A DNA stretch of 18,238 nucleotides from Candidatus Levyibacteriota bacterium (GTDB lineage Bacteria > Patescibacteria > Microgenomatia > Levybacterales > UBA12049). The position numbers and the translations under genes are program-made. Numbering within the stretch: the stretch's first letter is position 1; each line of letters starts with the position of its first letter. The notes under the pieces are model-generated. The model saw only the letters and a program-made list of their open reading frames with translations, did not search any database and was not told where the DNA came from. Shown here in pieces: positions 1-6,397 of this stretch. Location of the stretch: contig JACPLG010000014.1 in assembly GCA_016186625.1 (NCBI GenBank), positions 1-18,238 of the forward strand, written 5' to 3'.

Positions 1-318
1 AGGCCCGCACTCGTATCCGTAGCAATGGGTTGAGATGACTTGAGGTTAGAGGCAATATGCCAATCGAACCCGGAGATAGCTGGTTCTCCCCGAAATATAT
101 TTAGGTATAGCGGTCCGATGGTGTCTGGAGGTAGAGCACTGAATGGCCTTCGGCGGCGCAAGCCGTCGAGTCCAATCAAACTCCGAATGCCAGTAACACT
201 ACATTGGATTAGTCAGACTGGTCGGGCTAAGCTGATCGGTCAAAAGGGAAACAGCCCTTGACTTTCGTCTAAGGTCTCTAAATAAAAGCTAAGTTTTGAA
301 CGAAGTCACAATTCATAG

Positions 319-367
<49 letters not shown>

Positions 368-430
368 CAGCTCACTGGAGGATGATTTGTGGCGCGGAAA
401 ATTTATCGAGGATTAAGCTTTTTACCGAAG

Positions 431-585
431 ACAGAGGTTCACCGAAGGTGAACACGCTGAATAACGCTGAACCTTACGCAGAACAAAGCTGAAAAAACTC
501 TTTGCTGATCTTTTAGTACTGAGTTAATTCCGCGTCTTTCTGTGTTTTTATTCCGCGTGGTTCCGTGTGTCCACCTCCGGTGGAC
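431..585 (+). repeat. 23S rRNA insertion 1 (domain II, near E. coli 1170)
   Basis: E. coli has a short hairpin between ACCGAAG and GGTAGGGGAGCG; here about 155 nt lie between the same flanks. The insert opens with a stem-loop (GTTCACC 437-443, loop GAA, GGTGAAC 447-453) and closes with another (GTCCACC 569-575, loop TCC, GGTGGAC 579-585). Between them is a long imperfect palindrome of ACGCTGAA / ACGCAGAA-type units on the left and TTCTGTG / TTCCGCG-type units on the right. Similar units flank the nuclease-like gene at 8765-9184, so this appears to be a dispersed repeat that landed in rRNA. Whether it is excised or kept as an expansion segment cannot be read from DNA. Confidence 0.8.
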
Positions 586-923
586 GGTAGGGGAGCGTTC
601 TATGCGCAGTGAAGTCGGACTGTGAGGTCTGGTGGAGTACATAGAAGTGAGAATGCCGGTATGAGTAGCGAGAGTCCGATGAGAAGTCGGACCGCCGAAA
701 ATCCAAGGTTTGCTGCGCAATGTAAGTCAGCGCAGCGTTAGTCGGCCCTAAGGGCGTTCCTTCGTAAGAGGGGGTAGCCTGAGCCGCGTAAAACGCGGTC
801 TAAGCAGCAAGATAGTGCCAAGTGGAAAAACCATTGGTGTGATTAATTAAGCTGTTAATGAAAATTTGAGCGAGAGTTCAAAGGATTTGGTAGCTTTCAG
901 TTTCCGAGAAAAATCTCATTGAG

Positions 924-1030
924 CTTGTGCGCAGCACAAAGGACTTTAGGATTAAAGGATTAAAATGATAAGTCACAAAGACTAATCACTTAATTCTTTT
1001 AGTTTTAGAATCCTGCGCGCTGTGCGCGAG
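924..1030 (+). repeat. 23S rRNA insertion 2 (domain III, near E. coli 1600-1640)
   Basis: The conserved strands before 920 and from about 1045 (TACCGTACCGTAAACCGACACAGG) bracket extra sequence. It starts with a stem-loop CTTGTGC-GCA-GCACAA (924-939) and ends with CGCGC-TGT-GCGCG (1016-1028). The middle is an AT-rich imperfect palindrome (GGATTAAAGGATTAAA on the left, TTAATTCTTTTAGTTTTAG on the right). It has the same hairpin-palindrome-hairpin layout as the other insertions, and its opening hairpin nearly matches those at 1562 and 3540. The exact helix assignment is approximate. Confidence 0.7.
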
Positions 1031-1559
1031 CAAAATTCATATTTTACCGTACCGTAAACCGACACAGGTGGATTGGTCGAGTAGACTAAGGCGATCGGGA
1101 GAAAGATGGTTAAGGAACTCGGCAAAAAATCTGGGCGTAACCTTTGGGAGATGCCCTGCCCCGAATAGTATCGGGGTTGCAACAAAAGAGTGCTAAGCGA
1201 CTGTTTATCTAAAACACAGGTCCCTGCAAAGCCGAAAGGCAAAGTATAGGGGCTGACACCTGCCCAGTGCTGGTAAGTCAAGCATGGTGAGTGAAGTGCC
1301 GCAAGGCACAAGCTTATTTTGCAAGCTCCAGTAAACGGCAGCAGTAACTATAACTGTTCTATGGTAGCGAAGTTCCTTGTCGGGTGAGTTCCGACCCGCA
1401 CGAAAGGTAGAACGACTTAGCAACTGTCTTAATCATTTACCCGGCGAAATTGCGATGGCTGTGAAGACGCGGCCTAGTTGTCCTTGGACAAAAAGACCCC
1501 GGGAGCTTTACTGTATCTTGGCATTTATAAGCTTTTTTCAATTGTTTAGTATAGGAGGG

Positions 1560-1713
1560 AGCTTGTGCGGAGCACAAGTAGTTTAAAGTTAAAAGTTCAA
1601 AATTAAAAATTTAAGGTACTTTATTTTAAGTTTTACAAATAAAAAATTCCTTATTCAACTTTGAACTTTGCATTTTGCACTTTGAATTATTTTTGCTTCG
1701 CATAAGCAAAAGT
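1560..1713 (+). repeat. 23S rRNA insertion 3, replacing the L1 stalk (H76-H78 region)
   Basis: The base of the stalk is recognisable (AGGAGGGAG before, GAAATACCTCTC after, matching E. coli AGGTGGGAG and GAAATACCACCC). The universally recognisable stalk sequence (GGACGCCAGTCTGCATGGAG in E. coli) is absent. In its place are a perfect hairpin CTTGTGC-GGA-GCACAAG (1562-1578), an AT-rich imperfect palindrome of AAAGTTCAAAATT-type units, and a second hairpin TTTTGCTT-CGCAT-AAGCAAAA (1691-1711). The stretch TTCAAAATTAAAAATTT recurs in the spacer between the S1 gene and radA (6293-6397). Loss of ribosomal protein uL1 has been reported in some CPR lineages, so replacement of its binding site would fit. 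Confidence 0.75.
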
Positions 1714-1976
1714 GAAATACCTCTCTTTGAAATGAGTAAGTATTACCTTTAAGCCGCATAAAAATCCGGCAAGGGAACAGTGTCAGGTGGGCAGTTTAAC
1801 TGGGGAGGTTGACTCCTAAATTGTAACGGAGTTGTACAAAGGTTGGCTAATCACGGATGGAAATCGTGATGATAGCGTAAAGGCATAAGCCAGCTTGACT
1901 GCGAGACCCACAAGTCGAGCAGGTACGAAAGTAGGTCTTAATGATCCTGTGACGGGTAGTGGTACCCACACAGCTT

Positions 1977-2009
<33 letters not shown>

Positions 2010-2040
2010 GATCGCACCCAAGCGTCCATAGCGACGGTGC

Positions 2041-2081
<41 letters not shown>

Positions 2082-2314
2082 AAGAAGCTCCCAAGGGTCT
2101 GGCTGTTCGCCAGTTAAAGCGGTACGCGAGCTGGGTTCAGAGCGTCGTAAGACAGCAGACTTGTATCACAGACATGTGATACTAACGAACTGTCTTCCTT
2201 CCGACACTTTTGAATAAAGAGGAATTGAAGGACGTCCCGACTGGATCGGGATGTAAATCTAGCTATATGCTGGAAACTCCGAGTATCTCAAACTACTAGC
2301 AAAGAGTAATTTAT

Positions 2315-2331
2315 AGAGATATAATATCTCT
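2315..2331 (+). promoter_or_regulatory. Palindrome abutting the endonuclease start codon
   Basis: AGAGATAT-A-ATATCTCT is a perfect 17-nt palindrome whose last base touches the ATG at 2332. It could form a hairpin in the pre-rRNA or excised intron at the translation start. It also contains TATAAT, so a promoter -10 reading is possible. No Shine-Dalgarno sequence is evident in front of the gene. The function is inferred only. Confidence 0.45.
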
Positions 2332-2838
2332 ATGCCTAGTAAAAATGTTTTGAGTGCGGACAATCAGCAGGCAACAAAGCAGGTAATTTCAAACGAATAT
2401 CTAGCGGGTTTTACCGATGGAGAAGGCTGTTTCTATGTGGGATTTAGTAAAAGATTAGATTTGCCGCTTAGGTGGCAAGTCATAACAGAATTCCATGTAA
2501 GCCAAAATCCGGGAGGTAAAAATGTTCTTGAAGAGTTTAGAAAACGTTTAGGATGTGGTTATTTAAAGCCAAATCATCCGCGCAATCTAAAAGATAAATC
2601 ATGGATCTTAATTGTTAAAGATAGAGATGACTTAATGGAAAAGGTAATCCCTTTTTTCAAAAAATATCCTCTGTTTACAACAAAAAGAAGTGATTTTGAA
2701 GTTTTTGAACAAGTGCTTTCTCTTGTTAAAACAGGAGAGCATTTGCAAAAAGACGGATTTAAGAAAATTGTTGAATTAGTTTTCTCTGCGGAGAGAACAA
2801 CAAACAAAAGATATTCAAAGGAAACATTACTTGCATGA
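2332..2838 (+). CDS. LAGLIDADG homing endonuclease (intron-encoded)
   Basis: The 168-residue protein has one LAGLIDADG motif, LAGFTDGEG at residues 24-32 in the context EYLAGFTDGEGCFYV. E31 sits at the position of the catalytic acidic residue. One motif in a protein of this size is typical of the homodimeric class (I-CreI-like) that cuts rRNA gene targets. The gene lies entirely within intron 1, ending 11 nt before the P7 strand, so it occupies a peripheral loop and should not disturb the core. By analogy its target is the intronless 23S allele around the 2604/2605 junction, which would spread the intron. The start ATG directly follows a palindrome, and the stop is TGA, consistent with the standard code. 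The frame is intact, suggesting an active or recently active element; activity itself cannot be judged. Confidence 0.93.
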   Translation: MPSKNVLSADNQQATKQVISNEYLAGFTDGEGCFYVGFSKRLDLPLRWQVITEFHVSQNPGGKNVLEEFRKRLGCGYLKPNHPRNLKDKSWILIVKDRDDLMEKVIPFFKKYPLFTTKRSDFEVFEQVLSLVKTGEHLQKDGFKKIVELVFSAERTTNKRYSKETLLA

Positions 2839-3011
2839 GGAGCCTCAGAGACTAAATGCTGGACTCGCCAAAAGGCGAAGAAGATATAGTCCGAACTTCG
2901 TAGCGATACGAAGAGCGTATTAGAAATAGTGCGCCTTACAAGATTTGTATGTAACATATGTCGGTCTCTATCCAGGACAACCGTTGATATTTGAGGAGAT
3001 TCGTCCCTAGT

Positions 3012-3404
3012 AAGCAATTGCTCTTTATTGTAGTAATGCAATATCGAACTTAGCTAATAACGGTGAAGCCTTCTTGGCTTGAGTTTAATTTTAGTCCTAT
3101 GCTAAACTCAAATAAATACCAAAAGGTAATACCGTGGGAAGTCGCAATTTCAGAACACTCGGAAAACTCAGTTTTTCGGAGAATCAGAACGTCAGTTTTA
3201 TCAGATAATCTGAAAGACTGATATTTCTGAATTTCTGGTATTCTGAGTAATCATCTGAGTTTTTCTGAAATGTTGACCCCGTAACGACTCATATAAAAAG
3301 TATCGTAAACTCGAAATTTAAACTTTTTATTATACGCTAACATCCCGATTCAATTGGGATGAAGATATAGTCTGATCCTCAGAGAAATCTGAGAAAACAA
3401 AATG
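3012..3404 (+). ncRNA. ORF-less group I intron in the 23S sarcin-ricin loop (2656/2657)
   Basis: The exon reads CCCTAGT up to 3011 and resumes ACGAGAGGAC at 3405. Joining them restores the conserved sarcin-ricin loop exactly. The 5' exon ends in U3011 and the intron ends in G3404, as group I splicing requires. The 3' part contains the typical strand GAAGATATAGTCTGA (3361-3375); AGTC (3369-3372) can pair with GACT (3286-3289) as P7. A hairpin CATCCC / GGGATG (3341-3361) sits directly before that strand as a P8-like element. P1 is short: TAGT (3008-3011) with GCTA (3053-3056), giving a U-G wobble at the splice site. No ORF is present; a repeat-like palindrome fills the region at 3148-3275. Confidence 0.87.
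3148..3275 (+). repeat. TCAGAA-type imperfect palindrome inside intron 2
   Basis: The left side is rich in TCAGAA / CTCGGAAAACTCAG units, and the right side in their complements (TTCTGA, CTGAGTTTTTCTGAAA), so the segment can fold into one long imperfect hairpin. The same unit style fills the spacer before the PIN-TRAM gene (7826-7945). It most likely sits in a peripheral loop of the intron, leaving the core strands intact. Confidence 0.65.
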
Positions 3405-3485
3405 ACGAGAGGACTGGGATGAGGGAATCCCTGGTGTGCCAGTTGTGGAAACTTTTCTGCATCGCTGGGTAACTAGATTCCCAAC

Positions 3486-3518
<33 letters not shown>

Positions 3519-3539
3519 GCCTCCAAGATAAGATATCGT

Positions 3540-3660
3540 CTTGTGCTCTGCACAAGAACAATCAACAACCAACACAGCCACTTTCGTGGCTTTTCAACAA
3601 ACAACAAAATCGTTGTAGGTTGATTGTTGTTAGTTGGTAGTTCGCGCGCAGGGCGCGAGT
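3540..3660 (+). repeat. 23S rRNA insertion 4 (domain VI, H98 region)
   Basis: About 120 nt replace the small H98 hairpin between GATAAGATATCGT and the strand leading to AGGAGGTTGATAGG. The order is a hairpin CTTGTGC-TCT-GCACAAG (3540-3556), a long stem AACAATCAAC (3557-3566) with GTTGATTGTT (3619-3628), which encloses a hairpin GCCAC-TTTC-GTGGC (3577-3590), and a closing hairpin TCGCGC / GCGCGA (3642-3658). The opening hairpin is the same design as those at 924 and 1562. Confidence 0.75.
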
Positions 3661-3752
3661 GACACCCCTTCTAGACCAGGAGGTTGATAGGCGGGCGGTG
3701 TAAGCACAGTAATGTGTTGAGCCTACCCGTACTAATGGTGGATAAAGTAGTT

Positions 3753-4119
3753 TTTTTAGAGACGCTAGCATTGCCTCGCCGAATCCCGATTTGATCGGGA
3801 GAAGGCTGGGTATCTTCTCTTCACATTTTAGAGAGCCAAATGGCTCTAGTTATTAGTTATAAATTACGAATTATAAGTCTATTCGATTTGTAACTTAGGA
3901 CTTATAACTTATAATTACGAAATAGTTTGATATACTTAGTATTAGAACTTTTACAACCCGAAAAGCTTATTTGCCTTAGGCAAGAGCGCTAACGGGACAA
4001 GAATTTTAATTTTGTACTAAGGACCCGCCGACGCTAAAGCTTTGGCGGGCAGGTCTCGGCTCGCCTTCGCTGAAAGCTTCGACGGAGTAAATTTTTTGAG
4101 CGAACGTTGAAAGAAGTAA
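3753..4119 (+). other. 23S-5S internal transcribed spacer
   Basis: No tRNA or ORF is recognisable in this 367-nt spacer. It holds a hairpin near AATCCCGATTTGATCGGGAG (3781-3800), an AT-rich imperfect palindrome of TTATAAGT units (about 3845-3925), a TGATATACT promoter-like motif, and a GC-richer repeat stretch 4024-4086 with a stem CCCGCC / GGCGGG around GCTAAAGCTTT. Fragments of the last repeat type recur at about 4263-4297 and inside radA. rRNA processing stems are likely but cannot be assigned because the 5' side of the operon is outside the window. Confidence 0.6.
3928..3936 (+). promoter_or_regulatory. Extended -10 motif upstream of 5S rRNA
   Basis: TGATATACT is an extended -10 (TGn plus TATACT). 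The surrounding AGTTTGATATACT followed by TTAGTAT recurs before the PIN-TRAM gene at about 7803-7821, which makes a shared promoter or a shared repeat equally possible. No good -35 is seen. Confidence 0.3.
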
Positions 4120-4237
4120 TTCCTTGGTGATTAGAGCGGTATGGAACCATTTCTTCCCATTCCGAACAGAATAATGAAACATACCAGCGCCCACGATACT
4201 GAAGCATGTCTTTGGGACAATAAGTCATCGCCAGGAA
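4120..4237 (+). rRNA. rrf: 5S ribosomal RNA
   Basis: The conserved 5S core CCCATTCCGAACAGAATAATGAAAC (about 4157-4181) is followed by ATACCAGCGCCCACGATACTG and by a terminal stem in which TTGGTG (4124-4129) pairs with CGCCAG (4229-4234). The length of about 118 nt is normal. The gene lies downstream of 23S on the same strand, in the usual operon order. The exact ends are uncertain by a few bases because the terminal stem contains mismatches. Confidence 0.93.
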
Positions 4238-4254
4238 ATTTCTTTTTCCAACAC

Positions 4255-4357
4255 ATTTTAGCCGGCCTTGCCCTTCTGTAGCTTTAGCGAAAGAGGGGAT
4301 CATTAGTATAAGATAGCGTTTAGCGTATAGGGTGTAGCGTTTAGTTATTAAATTACC
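4255..4357 (+). repeat. Repeat-filled tail between 5S rRNA and terminator
   Basis: GCCTTGCCC, then GTAGCTTTAGCGAAAG (4276-4291) resembles the stretch at 4024-4086. It is followed by near-tandem TAGCGTTTAG units (about 4313-4343). No gene is visible here. Confidence 0.5.
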
Positions 4358-4384
4358 AAACCACTCGAACAGGGTGGTTTTTTG
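4358..4384 (+). terminator. Rho-independent terminator of the rRNA operon
   Basis: AAACCAC (4358-4364) pairs with GTGGTTT (4374-4380) across a 9-nt loop and is followed by a T-run to 4383. It stands between the 5S gene and the end of the convergent methyltransferase gene, where an rRNA operon terminator is expected. Confidence 0.8.
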
Positions 4385-4392
4385 TTGGGATT

Positions 4393-5025
4393 TTAGGGTT
4401 TGACTGCGAAGATAACGATGAAGTCAGAGAATTGTCTTTTTTCTCCGTACCTCTGGCTCCAGTTATAAGTATAATTATTGGTGATATAAAACCCAGCATT
4501 TTTTATAATGCCTACTAGTTTGGAGTTTGGCATGAGATTGTAATATCTTTCATGTCCTTGAGCTATTTCTTCCTTTGTTATCATAGCTTTTTCTCCTTCT
4601 TTCCATTCAATAAACAGAATTCCTTTTGGTTTTAATATTCTTCTAATTTCGTTAAGAGCTTTTAACAAATCTTTTGGTTCTAAATGGTGGAGAGAGTTCC
4701 TGGCCCAAACCGCGTCAAAGAAATTATCAGAGTAGGGAAGTTTATTTCGCAAATCAACCAGCTTGAGTTTGGCTTTAGGCGCTCTTTTTTTGGCCAGCTT
4801 TAATAATTCACCTGAGCCGTCTATTCCGTATGTATCAAAACCTTGATTTATAAAGTAAGCCAGCTCACGTCCAAAGCCACATCCTGCATCCAGAATTTTT
4901 GCTCCCGGTTTTAACAAAGGAATAAACTTATCTAGCTCTTCCTGTCCTCCAAACCGGAAGTTTTCTTTCTCGTAGTATTTAGCAATAAGATCGTAAGTTT
5001 TAATTGTCAGCGCTGTTTTATTCAC
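4393..5025 (-). CDS. Class I SAM-dependent methyltransferase
   Basis: A 210-residue Rossmann-type methyltransferase of the Methyltransf_11/25 kind. Motif I is KILDAGCGFGRELAYF (about residues 43-58), the acidic end of strand 2 is GIDGS, and the post-motif LPYSDNFFDAVWARNSLHHL matches the usual motif II/III region. RRILKPKGILFIEW is the typical following helix and strand. The substrate is not indicated: the family includes enzymes acting on small molecules, lipids and proteins. The start is GTG at 5025. The first recognisable family residues (TYDLIAKYYEK) begin only about eight residues later, so no upstream extension is needed. An extended -10 places transcription initiation at about the start codon. 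It converges on the rRNA terminator and diverges from the S1 gene. Confidence 0.88.
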   Translation of the reverse strand: MNKTALTIKTYDLIAKYYEKENFRFGGQEELDKFIPLLKPGAKILDAGCGFGRELAYFINQGFDTYGIDGSGELLKLAKKRAPKAKLKLVDLRNKLPYSDNFFDAVWARNSLHHLEPKDLLKALNEIRRILKPKGILFIEWKEGEKAMITKEEIAQGHERYYNLMPNSKLVGIIKNAGFYITNNYTYNWSQRYGEKRQFSDFIVIFAVKP

Positions 5026-5031
5026 TGCTGT

Positions 5032-5040
5032 ATTATAACA
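5032..5040 (-). promoter_or_regulatory. Extended -10 promoter of the methyltransferase gene
   Basis: On the minus strand the sequence is TGTTATAAT, a consensus extended -10. Counting from its last base as -7 places +1 at 5025, the G of the GTG start, so the mRNA would be leaderless or nearly so. There is no Shine-Dalgarno sequence, in agreement. Confidence 0.6.
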
Positions 5041-5076
5041 AAACAGAAATGGTGGTTTTTGTTGGACTTCGGGTTC

Positions 5077-5105
5077 TTGTTTAACCTCCTGTTCGGTGGT
5101 ATACT
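5077..5105 (+). promoter_or_regulatory. Promoter of the S1-radA region
   Basis: TTGTTT (5077-5082), a 17-bp spacer and TATACT (5100-5105) preceded by TGG give a -35/extended -10 promoter. The predicted start is about 5112, which leaves a 29-nt leader before the GTG at 5141. Confidence 0.65.
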
Positions 5106-5124
5106 TTATCCACTCTTATTTATG

Positions 5125-5130
5125 AAAGGA
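5125..5130 (+). promoter_or_regulatory. Ribosome binding site deciding the S1 gene start
   Basis: AAAGGA lies 10 nt before GTG 5141. The next in-frame ATG (5237) has only an AGGA 16 nt away, so the GTG start is preferred even though the first 32 residues look repeat-derived. Confidence 0.5.
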
Positions 5131-5140
5131 CTTATTTTAA

Positions 5141-6292
5141 GTGGCAATCCGTTCGACAGATTCGATAAACCCTTCGGCCACGAGCTCAGAGTCGAGTAAC
5201 TCACTGAAAGCTCGCTCAGGAAATAGAGCAACGACAATGGCCGAGCTGATGGCCAAAAAGCAGCCTTCCATCAAATCGTTTAAAAAAGGCGAAGTTGTAA
5301 CAGGGATCATAACCAAGTTAACATCCTCGGAAATCTTAATTGAAATTGGAGCGAAAACAGAAGCCGTAGTTCTTGAAAAAGACAAAAATCTTCTCCGCTC
5401 ACTTTTATCAACTCTTAAAGTAGGTGAGCGCGTTAACGTTTCGGTCTTAAATCCGGAGTCCGATCAGGGAAATCCGGTTGTTTCCCTCCGCCGGTTTATG
5501 GATGAAAAACACTGGGGAGTTCTTGATAAATTACAAAAAGAAGAACAGATTCTTGAGGTAACCGTGACTGATGTTACAAAAGGTGGATTTTTAGTTACAA
5601 CAGCGGACGGAATGAACGGGTTTTTGCCAAATTCTCAGGCAATACTAAGTGATACTCCCTCAAGTTTTGTGGGGAAAAAGATAAAAGCACAAATTCTTGA
5701 GATAAATAGGCCGCTTCATAAGGTAATTTTTTCTCAAAAAGCAGCTCTTGGAGATGAAGATTTTATCAAAACAATATCACAGCTCAAAATTGGAGAAATT
5801 GTTGATGCAGTTATTTCTAATACTACATCTTTTGGTATATTTGTGTCGGTAAAAAGTGGCTTAGGTCAGTCCGAATCCTCTCTGGAAGGATTTATACACC
5901 TTTCTGAATTGTCATGGGATAAAATAGAAACCGCTGAAAACTATTTCAAGATTGGAGAAAAAATAAAAGCTCAAGTTTTAGGCATTGATAAAGAAGCAAA
6001 AAGAATCAACCTTTCAATCAAAAGAATGACAATAGATCCTTTTGAGGAAACTGCGAAAGAGTTTGTAGCCGACAAAAAAGTCAAAGGTAAGATAACACAA
6101 ATAAGTTCATTAGGAATAACCCTTGATTTAGGTGAGGGAGTGGAAGGACTGATTAAAAAAGACAAAATTCCTCCAAGTACAACTTATGCTTCAGGAGATG
6201 AGCTGGAAGGTATAGTTTCAGAAGTAGATGTGAGACGTCATAGGGTAATACTAACACCGGTTCTTAAAGAAAAACCAATAGGATACAGATAA
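5141..6292 (+). CDS. rpsA: Ribosomal protein S1-like protein with four S1 domains
   Basis: A 383-residue RNA-binding protein with four OB-fold S1 domains at about residues 48-110, 132-200, 218-302 and 313-375. The third is the most canonical (GEIVDAVISNTTSFGIFVSV, then GFIHLSELSW). It probably acts in translation initiation as the bS1 counterpart, delivering mRNA to the 30S subunit; E. coli S1 has six domains, and shorter forms are common elsewhere. The first 32 residues (Ser/Thr/Asn-rich, MAIRSTDSINPSATSS...) are encoded by GAGCTCAGAGTCGAG-like repeat DNA. The conserved body begins at MAELMAKKQPSIKSF, residue 33. A strong promoter and an RBS precede the GTG; an ATG at 5237 is the alternative start. 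radA follows 105 nt later on the same strand. Confidence 0.88.
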   Translation: MAIRSTDSINPSATSSESSNSLKARSGNRATTMAELMAKKQPSIKSFKKGEVVTGIITKLTSSEILIEIGAKTEAVVLEKDKNLLRSLLSTLKVGERVNVSVLNPESDQGNPVVSLRRFMDEKHWGVLDKLQKEEQILEVTVTDVTKGGFLVTTADGMNGFLPNSQAILSDTPSSFVGKKIKAQILEINRPLHKVIFSQKAALGDEDFIKTISQLKIGEIVDAVISNTTSFGIFVSVKSGLGQSESSLEGFIHLSELSWDKIETAENYFKIGEKIKAQVLGIDKEAKRINLSIKRMTIDPFEETAKEFVADKKVKGKITQISSLGITLDLGEGVEGLIKKDKIPPSTTYASGDELEGIVSEVDVRRHRVILTPVLKEKPIGYR

Positions 6293-6397
6293 ACCGAATT
6301 CAAAATTCAAAGGGCAAAAGTCAAAATTTAAATTCAAAATTAAAAATTTTATACTTTTAACTTTCACTTTTGAGTTTTGATTTTTAACTTTTGACTT
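6293..6397 (+). repeat. AT-rich imperfect palindrome between rpsA and radA
   Basis: CAAAATTCAAAGGGCAAAAG-type sequence on the left is mirrored by CTTTCACTTTTGAGTTTTG-type sequence on the right, so the whole spacer can fold into a hairpin. It shares the 17-mer TTCAAAATTAAAAATTT with the L1-stalk replacement in 23S (1594-1610). No Shine-Dalgarno sequence for radA is visible. Confidence 0.65.

Larger units (their letters stand above)
2157..2960 (+). ncRNA. Group I intron in 23S rRNA at E. coli 2604/2605
   Basis: Exon sequence stops matching E. coli after C2156 (position 2604) and resumes at T2961 (2605). G at 2143 and C2156 would replace the A2590-U2604 pair of helix 93, which supports C2156 as an exon base. 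P1 is AAGACAG (2149-2155) paired with CTGTCTT (2190-2196), with C2156 opposite A2189 at the splice site instead of the usual U-G. P10 can form between the 3' exon TCG (2961-2963) and CGA (2186-2188). A hairpin GTATCAC / GTGATAC (2163-2182) lies inside the P1 loop. P7 is GACTA (2850-2854) with TAGTC (2887-2891), inside the typical strand AAGATATAGTCC, and a P8-like hairpin CGCC-AAAA-GGCG lies between them. The intron ends in G2960 as expected. It carries the homing endonuclease gene upstream of P7. Confidence 0.9.

Noticed and set aside
2574..3041. A 155-codon minus-strand ORF
   Set aside because: It is antisense to the homing endonuclease and intron, and its codons mirror the plus-strand gene.
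3753..4119. A tRNA gene in the 23S-5S spacer
   Set aside because: No TTC-arm or anticodon-arm pattern was found; the hairpins belong to repeats.
4255..4320. A second 5S-like or processed rRNA fragment after the 5S gene
   Set aside because: The sequence matches the GCTTTAGCGAAAG-type repeat seen in the spacer and not 5S rRNA.
5122..5199. A short frame starting MKGLILSGN, reminiscent of nucleotidyltransferase N-termini (MKGLILSGG)
   Set aside because: It stops after 25 codons inside repeat-type DNA, and the similarity covers nine residues only. It overlaps the better supported S1 start and is treated as chance.
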